This document shows positions 55,978-64,000 of a stretch of DNA of 64,000 nucleotides, one piece after another. The DNA comes from Thalassia testudinum. Its lineage: Eukaryota > Streptophyta > Magnoliopsida > Alismatales > Hydrocharitaceae. The notes under the pieces are model-generated. The model saw only the letters and a program-made list of their open reading frames with translations. It ran no database searches and was not told where the DNA came from. The translations under genes were made by a program, and so were the position numbers. How positions within the stretch are numbered: position 1 is the stretch's first letter; each line of letters starts with the position of its first letter. The stretch is from contig JAZHRO010000024.1 in assembly GCA_037157565.1 (NCBI GenBank), positions 13,460,501 to 13,524,500 on the forward strand. The letters are read 5' to 3'.

Positions 55978-56292
55978 TCACATCTGTTGTATTTGTATAT
56001 TGTAAAATACTTTATATTTTTCAATTTTTCTATCATTTTCACTCTTCGAACAAACTACTCTAAACAGGAAATTTTGGGCTCTATCTTGGTAACTAAACAT
56101 TCCCCAAGGTCTTTCATTAATCATATTCTTGCCCGATGCTTTGCACTTCAATGTTGTTATTATGATCTTTAGCAGGAAATCTTGATATGGTATAGCGGAA
56201 GTCATCGTACGTAGCCTTCGGCGAAATGCTCTATTTGGTTTGCCGTAAAGGGTCCCTCTCTTAACTCCATCATCCCGCACAACCATGGGCAC
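55978..56292 (-). CDS. Hypothetical 104-codon frame
   Basis: It begins MPMVVRDDGVKRGTLYGKPN, is arginine-rich at first (AFRRRLRTM) and later lysine- and asparagine-rich. A further short minus-strand frame at 57097-57303 and coding-like scraps at 54.6-56.6 kb lie on the same strand, so this may be a remnant exon of a decayed gene. No family is recognised, and chance remains possible. Confidence 0.2.
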   Translation of the reverse strand: MPMVVRDDGVKRGTLYGKPNRAFRRRLRTMTSAIPYQDFLLKIIITTLKCKASGKNMINERPWGMFSYQDRAQNFLFRVVCSKSENDRKIEKYKVFYNIQIQQM

Positions 56293-56796
56293 ATCTTTAT
56301 ACAGTGTTTAAGATGGGAAAAAGATGAAAATATATATTTTTTGAAAATCGAATAATATACTTGAAATATATATGTGTGAATGTCTTAATCAACACCTCAC
56401 AAAATATGTTGACTGTATCACGAAATGACAAAGTTAGTTGCAATATAGGTCACCCTTTCTTCGAAGAAATACGTGGCCATTATCATTATTTTATTTCTTT
56501 TGTACATTCTGTGAAGCAACGCGCCGACAAGGAAAAGTTTTCGCAGGTCATTGTCTTCCGGATCAAACCAAATCATGAATTCTGTAACCATCTCATACTT
56601 TAATAGTGCGTTGACCTTTTTTGTACGACTAGGCTGGGCAATTGAACTTGAGTTATCTTTTAGGTCCCTGTTTAAAATTTATTGCAAGTTATTGACGTGG
56701 ATAATTCAGCTTGCGAAGGAAGAATTTGACTGGGTATTTGAGCATCACATTCCATGCAAAAGTAAGTAAATTTCTCACGAAGAAGGTTACCTCAAA

Positions 56797-57033
56797 GCAA
56801 AGTTCACGTGTCTCTTTCTATGCTCTTCGGATCGTGACATTGATAGCACACCATAGATTAACACATGAGAATGTGACTTTAACGATCTAATATTTTTGTC
56901 ACTCTCGTCATCAGTGATAATATGTAATTCATTTGTAATTTTATTTATTATTTTTAATCTTATAATTTTGAGTTAATATATTATCAGTTACTTAAAAAAA
57001 AAAAAAAAAAAAAAAAAAAAGCAAAGTTCACGT
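56797..57033 (+). mobile_element. Retroposed insert with poly(A) tail and 13-bp target duplication
   Basis: GCAAAGTTCACGT occurs at 56797-56809 and again at 57021-57033. Between them lie 184 bases of AT-rich sequence and a run of 27 A (56994-57020). This is the signature of LINE-mediated retroposition. The body has no clear tRNA-like A and B boxes, so it is more likely a retroposed transcript 3' end or a truncated LINE than a SINE. Confidence 0.8.
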
Positions 57034-57993
57034 CTACCTATGGATCGATCAATAAGAATATTCTATGTAATTTTTAAGTACCTAAATAAGCTTTCCTCAA
57101 ACCACAATCTTAAATCCTTCTGTACAATCGAATGGGTGCCCCAAGCTTTTGTTACCGACATTTTGACAATTATAGTTTACCGTTCCTTGAAGAAAAAATG
57201 ATGCCGAATTAGAAAATGGTTCAATCCGGCCCATCTCAGAGGAAGCTTTATTAATGTAACACGTCACCACGAACTCTTGCCCAACAGTAATAAATTCAAC
57301 CAACGGGCAATATAGTTACCTTTAGTTATCCAAGAATTCAATTAATTAATGGAGATCGAACTAGCCAAGAAATATTTCGTCCAAACTAGGGTTAAAAATG
57401 TCCCTCGATAGAAGAATTCCCACAAATAATGCACATGCCGAGACTTCAACCAAACTGCTCCCTCCACGAATGCGGCAATGACAGCGAGGAGGTTTGTGGT
57501 CGACCGAGTTGGGATTTGGAAGTAGACCTCTTAAAACCATCCAAATGACTTTGTTTTATTTTAGGCAAATCACCCGTGAACTTACATGTATCAAAAAATA
57601 AAATTCAAAATTAAGAGATATAAGTCATCATATTCAATCAATTAATTAACATGAATATATGATTATTTTCTTACATCACATCGATATTAATATATATTAA
57701 AATATATTTACTACAATATAATATATTTATTTAAATAAATTTATTACATCATGTCAAACCACTCACATTTTTATTATAATATTAAAAATCATTCACTAAT
57801 GTCATATTTTCACATCAATCATCTTATCCCATAATTTATTTCATAATACAAATAAATACCCTTCTCTACTCACTCGTACGGTACTTTATCATAAGACAAC
57901 TCTTGTTACGCTGCCAAATACAACTTAAGATGCGTGCTCGCATTAACAAGAGTAGGATAGTTTATCATCTTGAATTTTGTGGTGATGGACTGA
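57034..57993. other. Intergenic DNA
   Basis: It contains a 68-codon minus-strand frame (57097-57303) with no recognisable product and a very AT-rich stretch at 57590-57900. Nothing else is seen. Confidence 0.4.
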
Positions 57994-58112
57994 TCAATTC
58001 CCATCTTTAGGCGGTTGGGGTGTCGTCCTGCTGCTTATTTCACTTGATGTTGGAGCTTTTGGGCGAGGCCACTCTTTAGCTAACATTCTCTTGATCTTCG
58101 TGCCTTGACAAA
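57994..58112 (-). CDS. P4: terminal exon of a small-peptide relative
   Basis: After an acceptor (GTGTAG, 58113-58118) the 119-base exon is in the phase that fits the signal-peptide exons of P1 and P3. It reads CQGTKIKRMLAKEWPRPKAP and then a serine-, threonine- and proline-rich end closing PQPPKDGN and stop. The sequence to its right (58130-58255 and 59056-59460) matches the intron of P3 (61740-62330), placing it in the same gene family. A related but shorter exon-like segment lies near 41.83 kb in P1. Its exon 1 was not found and may be separated or destroyed by the insertion at 59.5 kb. Confidence 0.38.
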
Positions 58113-58242
58113 CTACACTTGCAACAACACAATGGTACATTCTCTCCATTCTCAGAAATCATTGATGATGATATAATTAGCTATTGAATTTGATAACATG
58201 TCCTCTTCAATGTAAAAAACATATAACACTGTGGTGATGCTT

Positions 58243-59055
58243 ATTTGATAATCGATTTTTTTTTTTTTTGTAAGAGGAGCTTTGTTTCGACGGGTTGAAA
58301 TTATATGTGATGTTAGATATAAGTATAGGAAAAATACCGACGTCCCTTAAGGGGAGGACAACTAAGTAAAACTTCGACTTAAGTCTAAAGATTAAGAAAA
58401 AGAAGCATCATTGGTATGGAATCAAGCAGCGATTAGAAGATTACCGCGTTATGCTCGTAGATACGACAACGCAATTAGGAGAACTCTCTAATTTTCAACG
58501 CAAACGAGAAATCCAGTGAAAAAACAAAGCATCGGAAACTAATTTGGGTACATCTCTATCATAGAATACACGGTGTCTTACATGACCTCCAAACCAACCT
58601 CCCAAAGGGAACATCGACATCTCCCAAAGAGAAACAAAACCAACAATATCAACTAAAACCTATACCAAAATGGTCGGACCAAAGTCGTAGCAACATTGCT
58701 ACGAAAAAGACATGACCAAAAGCTTCACCTCTGGGATCACAAGGAAACAAGCCAACAAAAATCAACCCAAAATAAGAAGGCACTATACAACCCAACGATC
58801 TAGCAAAAGCTACAACATGCAAACGCCCTCAGCCGCCGCCGGATGCACCAACATCAGCCCCCGCTGGATGCAGCGCCATTAGAGCCCATCGCAACAATCT
58901 CCGATCCAATGCCGGACAACCAATGACAACCCACCTTTGCGCGACCGTCGTCACCCAATGTACCAAATTGAGGCATCAATCGTCGAACGCCAAATCCCCA
59001 CGATGTCATGACGAGGCCACGGTTGGAACTCAACCTCCAGCGGATTTGATACTCG
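58243..59055 (-). mobile_element. 5'-truncated LINE-type insertion with target duplication
   Basis: A T14 run (58256-58269) marks a minus-strand poly(A) tail. ATTTGATAATCG (58243-58254) and ATTTGATACTCG (59044-59055) agree at 11 of 12 bases and look like the target duplication. The paralogous site in P3 (about 61850-61870) lacks the 790-base body, which supports an insertion here. No reverse transcriptase remains. Confidence 0.65.
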
Positions 59056-59517
59056 TTTGAAACCAAGATATAGAGATTGATGCTAAGGTATATACATTGC
59101 CTTCTTATTTCTTACCTAATCTTAATTAGCCTATTATTGGTGCTTGTAACTTTTCCTTAAGGGAGGCTTTAGTTGTATATCCTTTGAATCCCTTTCTACT
59201 GCTCCCTTTAATTTGCTTTTTTCTTTGTGTTACTTTTGACGAATGAAATGAATCTTTGTCTTTGTTATTTCTCTACTCTTAAAAGAAAAATCTTGTTGTT
59301 TGCATTGGTGATGAATATGGTCGAAAAGTATTACTAAAAAAAATAAAAAAATCAGAAAAAACTTGTTAATAACTACAAGCTGAATCTAGAGTAAGTGGGC
59401 TCTCATTTAAAAGATATCTTAATGAATAAAAATGGATTATATGATGTGTTATGCAACACTTTAATGTGTCACATCGATTCATAGTATGTATCGGTGGAAA
59501 GTGATTATAGGTTATTT

Positions 59518-60650
59518 TGTTGGAAAATTTCTTAAATTCTTAGGAGTTTAACTGAATTTAACTTACCTTTAAATTAGGATGAACTTGTATCACAACTTAA
59601 TTCATCTAGACTTCATATTAACTGGGTATCGGTATTGGTAGACTAGTACTGATACCCATGAGTTACAGTTATAGGTTACATATTTCAATGAGTATCAGTA
59701 CTGATCCCAAGTACCGGTACTTATAGGTTACAATTTAGAACCCCTGTTCAGATGAATACTTATCCAGTACTTACTATGTACTGGTACTCATGTTGAGTGT
59801 CGATACTTATAGAGTATTGGTATCTCTTTAGGAAACAACTGGTCTCAACGAGTACAGGTACTCATGAAGAGTACCAGTACTAGTTGAGTACTGAATGCAC
59901 CACCTGTAGCCTACCAGTACTGGTATTCATAACAAATACCGGTACTTATAAGCTACAGGTTTGGGTGACGTCAAGTCCAGAACTTGACCTAAGACTCGTG
60001 TGTACCGATACTAATGAAGAGTACCGGTACATGTAAGTCCCAGTTTTGGATTTAAGACGACCTGGAGCCTTGTTTGTTGCTTGCATGTACCGATACTCTT
60101 TAGTAATCTGCAGATCACATTACAATATTCCAACAGTACCGGTACTCATCTTGAGTACCGGTACTTACAACGGTTACAGAATGTATTTTAAAGTTTCTAG
60201 GAATACGAAATGAGTTGTTAATCTCATGTTAAGCTATAATCTAATTTAGGTAAAATATATGATCATGTAAAATAAACATATTGGTGTCTAAAACTGAAAA
60301 CATTTGCATGTAAACACATTAGGTTACCTTGGTTTCTAGCAGTATACACATCCATTTAAACTAAGTTTTACCTGTAGGTGAAGAGCATACCTGTGCTCAT
60401 CTTGAGATAAATCAATAGGGATTACGGTTAGAGGTTTTCTAATAGATCCCACCTTGGATCCTGATGAATTGCACTAGAAGAAGATGATCTTCTTCTTCTC
60501 CAACCATCCTCCCTACTCCTCCTTAGAAGTCTCTCACAGTTCCACTCTAGGTCACGAGGAGGGTGATCTCAGAGAGTTAGGGTGGTGGAACTATTAGGAA
60601 TCATAACCCTTTACTACTAATGCAATTAATCACGTTGATTGCATTGGTGA
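59518..60650. repeat. AGTACCGGTACT palindrome array, possibly part of an LTR
   Basis: From about 59620 to 60175 the words GGTACT, GTACC and full AGTACCGGTACT palindromes recur, often as pairs such as ACCGGTACTCA and its inverse TGAGTACCGGT separated by three bases (60137-60161). The region may start at TGTTGGAAAA (59518), a common start of plant LTRs, and its right border may lie near 60650. I found no second LTR or target duplication. Confidence 0.55.
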
Positions 60651-61194
60651 TTTACACTTCCATCCATCGAGTAAATATTAATCACAAAATAGATCTCTAT
60701 ACATATATGAATATAATCACATTAATTCTTTTACATTTGAATCCATATAAAATCATTAAATTTATTTGATCACTTTAAATGATAAACTTAAGATGATAAC
60801 CATTTTACTTATTATTATTTGATATATATATATTAAATTTTAATCCCACGTATTTTACATGAATATAAGATGATAATAGAGTAATTTTATAATGATGTAA
60901 AGTACTCCATAGTGATGCGTGCTCGTATAAAAAATGCTTCGTTGGAAAGGTGGAGGAGTTTGTAACGAATGAAAATTGCTTCAACAGTGGAGACTCGTGA
61001 AATTGAGGCGGTAGGACGAGAAATGCTACCGAGCAATATGTTCTTGGGTATTTCGAATGGCTGTTTTGGGTCCATTTAACCCATATTTAATGGATTGTTA
61101 AGGTTAGCCTTTTTTCTGTACTAGATTTGGATCTAGGCGTGAGATGTGTTACCCAATCATATATAAAATTCTTTGACAGCCTTATTGCAAAAAC
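60651..61194. other. Intergenic DNA
   Basis: AT-rich with no coding frame over 62 codons and no clear repeat. It lies between the palindrome array and the last exon of P3. Confidence 0.4.
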
Positions 61195-62515
61195 ACAAAT
61201 AGGGCTTACACGCAACAGAACCCATATGTCTGAGCTCTTTGAGAAGCTGCACACGCAACAGAACCCATATGTCCGAGCTCTTTGTTTTCAACAATCATCT
61301 GTTTTTGGATTTAATATATATACATATGAATCCTTCAAGGTCTAAGTCAATGGCTTGTTTCAAATAAAAAAGAAATCTAAGTTAATGGCGAGGAGAATAA
61401 GTATAGCAGAAGTCGATCGATGGTAGAAGATATATTGATTACTTTGTTCTCTTGAATTTGCTCAAGATCACGAATTGATAGAATGGGTCGTTTCAAAAAA
61501 CGAAGTATTAGGGAAAAATTTTTACTTTCCGGACACCAATTTATGGTGGGCCCTCCCCTCCATCCACAACAGCTGGCATGGTCTCTATTTGGTTGTCAAA
61601 TTAAGGAGGGTTAAATATTTAATTACCCATCACTTAATCTGCCTATAACTTACGTCAAGATTAAGGAAGATTTAATTTAAAAAAAAAATTATTCCGCATC
61701 GAAATATTCAACGAAATTAACCTTCAGAAATTACAGGTACAACGAAATGACATATTCTTTCCATCATCAGAAATCAATGACTATGATATAATAGTTATTG
61801 AATTTGATGACATGACCTCTTCAATATACAAAATAAGAGAATGATGACATCTTTTTTACGGTCGTTTTAAACCGAGATATAGAGATTGATGCTAAGGTAT
61901 ATCAATTACCTTCTTATTTTCTTATCCAGTTTCAATTAATTAGTCCATTATTAGTGCGGAACTTTTCCTTACCAGGGGAGCTTTTGGTTGTATATCCTTT
62001 CGATCCCTTTCTACTTCTCCCTTCAATGTGCTCTTTCCTTTGTATTATTTTTGATGATTGAAATGAATCTTTGCTCTCTTTTTGTGTCTCTCTTGAAATA
62101 AAAGATAAAACCCTTCCCATTTTGCACTGGAGATGAATATTGTCGAAAAGTATTCCTTTCAGAAATCAACAGAGGAATAAATATTTGATTAATGTTATTA
62201 TATATACGTGTGCAACTGTAATAACTATGACCTGAACTTAGATGAGTGATCTCATCGTTGACTAATTAAGTGGACTCTCATTTAAAAGTTCAAATCTTAC
62301 ATTACTTAATAGAACAAAAACTCCAATCAGTACTAAACGATGCATGCATGCAACTTATCACCAGTTCATACTTTTTATTTTTTGGGAAATTTTACATCGA
62401 AGTAATTAAGATGCCCAGATGATAGAAACTTACCCTCTGCTCTTTCCATCGGAAGCACCGTGAGAATCAGAATCATGAGACTCATGTACCCTATGAACGA
62501 GGGTAATCTTGCCAT
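61195..62515 (-). pseudogene. P3: small secreted-peptide relative, last exon disrupted
   Basis: Exon 1 (62515-62434) encodes MARLPSFIGYMSLMILILTV and LPMERAE, a signal peptide, ending at GAGG followed by GTAAGT in phase 1, as in P1. The intron of about 1.1 kb matches DNA at 58.1-59.5 kb. The last exon (about 61300-61200) contains GSVACAAS but is altered by a 43-bp tandem duplication (61208-61250 and 61251-61284) and by an insertion before the motif. Because 43 is not a multiple of three, the second copy is read in another frame. The gene is probably inactive, although exon 1 and its promoter look intact. Confidence 0.42.
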
Positions 62516-62589
62516 GTGATATCTGCTCTGTTCTCCACAAAAGTTTGGTGAATTGTGTAGGAGTCTGGACGATGTCGGACTTCCGCAGG

Positions 62590-62597
62590 TTAAATAG
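62590..62597 (-). promoter_or_regulatory. TATA box of P3
   Basis: On the minus strand CTATTTAA lies 75 bases before the exon 1 ATG. The leader words ATTCACCAAAC and GAGAACAGAGCAG that follow resemble those upstream of P1 (ATTCACCGAACA and GAGATCAGCAAAG), indicating a conserved promoter-leader unit. Confidence 0.5.
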
Positions 62598-63710
62598 GGG
62601 TATCATTTGACGAGTCCTCTCTCTAAGTTCAAACTCTACGCAAATTTCTTCTTTTTGACGTGTGAATGGAGAAATTAGGGGAGGAAAATGTTTCTCGCCG
62701 TGGAATATTTCTCTTAGGGTTGGTGGAGAACTTTCCTTGTAACTTTGACTTTGACTGATCTTTAATAAGAATATATAGCCGAGGTTTTGTTACCGTGCAC
62801 GTTAGTTTGTGTATTTTTCCCATCCTTTTTCCATGGCTTTCACGCGCGCGCTCTCTCTCTCTCTCTCTCTCTCTCTGATCTCTCCTCATCCACTCTCTCT
62901 CTCTCGTCTCTTTTTTTTTATCCTTTTTATTTCTTATTTTTTTTACACTTTCCAGCACATACGTGAATTATATCTTCACCAATCTTCTCATTTTATATTT
63001 TTTAATTAGAGATTAATATTGAGTATGATTCTAAAATTGGAAGGCACCATATAAGTTAAGCCTAGGTTAGGTACCTATTAGGCTCTTAGGCACAAGACTT
63101 AATTGGGTTGGAAGAAGAAATTAAACTTGAAAATTCTAGCGAGTCAAGCTTGACCCACTAACAAAAAGGCTTAGGATTGAGTAATTTGTTATTTAGATTC
63201 GGTTTTGTCCAATTTAGTTCAATAATCTTACTTTAGATATAGTGGTATGAGCCTAGTTATTCTACTTTTAAATGTATTATACTCCATTTTATGCATATTT
63301 TTCATTTATATGGGTCCATCCAGGTGCATGGATTGATAGATGGATTCGTAGTTCACATTCTTGTTGGGTAAGCTGAATTTTATAGACGGGCAAACAATTA
63401 AGATTGCGCACCAAATGAATGAGTACAGGTTGATAGCAAGTCAGCTAAGCCTGACACAATTATGAATTGGCCGAGTTGGGTTTGATCTTTAGCATTGATG
63501 GCAAAAAGAAGCTAAATGGGCCAGCCAGACCCAACTCCATGCTTGGGCCTAATTCGAGGGCTAAAAGTTCATATTTCCACCTACTTTTTTTTTTCTATAT
63601 TTCCTAAAGCAAACATCACTTAATAAAAATGAAAATCAACGTTAAGAATGGGCAAAAAGATAACAAAAAAAAAACTCAAAATATTTCAATTTATATTTTG
63701 ATAAGGTCAA
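62598..63710. other. Intergenic DNA right of P3
   Basis: AT-rich, apart from the microsatellite listed separately. It has no supported gene. The pyrimidine-rich frame at 62809-63009 is low complexity. Confidence 0.4.
62849..62877 (+). repeat. (CT)n microsatellite
   Basis: A CT run following GCGCGCG, with a second short CT run near 62894-62906. Both fall in the distal upstream DNA of P3. Confidence 0.85.
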
Positions 63711-63788
63711 TATTAGACCCAATTGTTCTGTTGAAAAAATAAAATATTAGACCCAATTGTTCTTTTGAAAAAATAAGATATTAGACCC
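63711..63788 (+). repeat. 34-bp tandem repeat, 2.3 copies
   Basis: Units at 63711-63744 and 63745-63778 begin TATTAGACCCAATTGTTCT, differ at about three bases, and are followed by the first ten bases of a third unit. Confidence 0.88.
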
Positions 63789-63962
63789 GTTTCCTAAGGT
63801 CCCATCATCCCAAAGTCAGAGGAATATCAAAAGAAACTAAATCTCAGGATCAAAGAAATTTCGATTATCTCATCTTATCAAATTAATATCAATATTTATT
63901 AAAATATTCTACCTTCAAACTATTTATTACATTACGTCAACATCCACCATCATTCAATTATC

Positions 63963-64000
63963 TAGAGAGGAAAATTAAGTCCAACCATCCTATCAGATGT
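63963..64000 (-). other. Edge of a further copy of the peptide-gene 3' flank
   Basis: The last 38 bases (AGAGAGGAAAATTAAGTCC and on) closely match 51388-51425, part of the 3' flank of P2. If homology continues past the window, another family member lies just to the right on the same strand. Confidence 0.4.

Overview
The window is repeat-dominated nuclear DNA of a flowering plant. The evidence is several long LTR retrotransposons of the Athila type (primed by tRNA-Asp), a second LTR family primed by initiator tRNA-Met, a plant L1-type LINE, a fold-back MITE, many plant-style microsatellites, and exon-intron structures with GT-AG borders. No rRNA or tRNA gene, CRISPR array or operon is seen. 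I cannot name the species. Almost all long coding capacity belongs to transposable elements. Ordinary host genes are limited to short, partly broken pieces in the right-hand third.

Layout. 1-8800: an Athila-type element on the minus strand, with 5' LTR, primer-binding site, gag and pol up to the middle of integrase, where the window ends. Its gag-pol frame is open except for one TGA, so it is the youngest-looking element here. 8801-13776: family 'Y' (my label). A minus-strand LTR with its tRNA-iMet primer site and the first codons of gag abuts a plus-strand Y LTR, making a large inverted repeat. 13777-17500: decayed plus-strand Athila pol and its 3' noncoding block. 17505-26462: a minus-strand Athila relative with gag but most of pol deleted, and a 5.0-kb LTR (A). 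27821-35591: a second 5.1-kb LTR (B) of the same family in opposite orientation, carrying a solo Y LTR at 29950-32624. 35592-39152: a broken LINE. 39187-40440: a third LTR fragment (C) of the A/B family.

From 40.4 kb to the end the sequence is AT-rich and less dense in elements. It holds a dispersed minus-strand family of small two- or three-exon genes, each with a signal-peptide first exon. Copies lie near 41.0-42.6, 51.5, 58.0 and 61.2-62.5 kb, and the edge of another reaches base 64000. There is also a 1.85-kb segmental duplication (43.7-45.6 and 49.4-51.2 kb) with LTR fragments inserted between its copies, two retroposed inserts with target-site duplications, and an array of AGTACCGGTACT-type palindromes at 59.6-60.2 kb.

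The observations most worth following are: LTR segments matching the 5' end of tRNA-Asp next to primer sites for its 3' end; palindromic LTR tips; LTRs packed with CCAGACGTCTGG palindromes and holding a possible 70-79 nt leader intron; the head-to-head 5-kb LTR pair; and the small secreted-peptide family.
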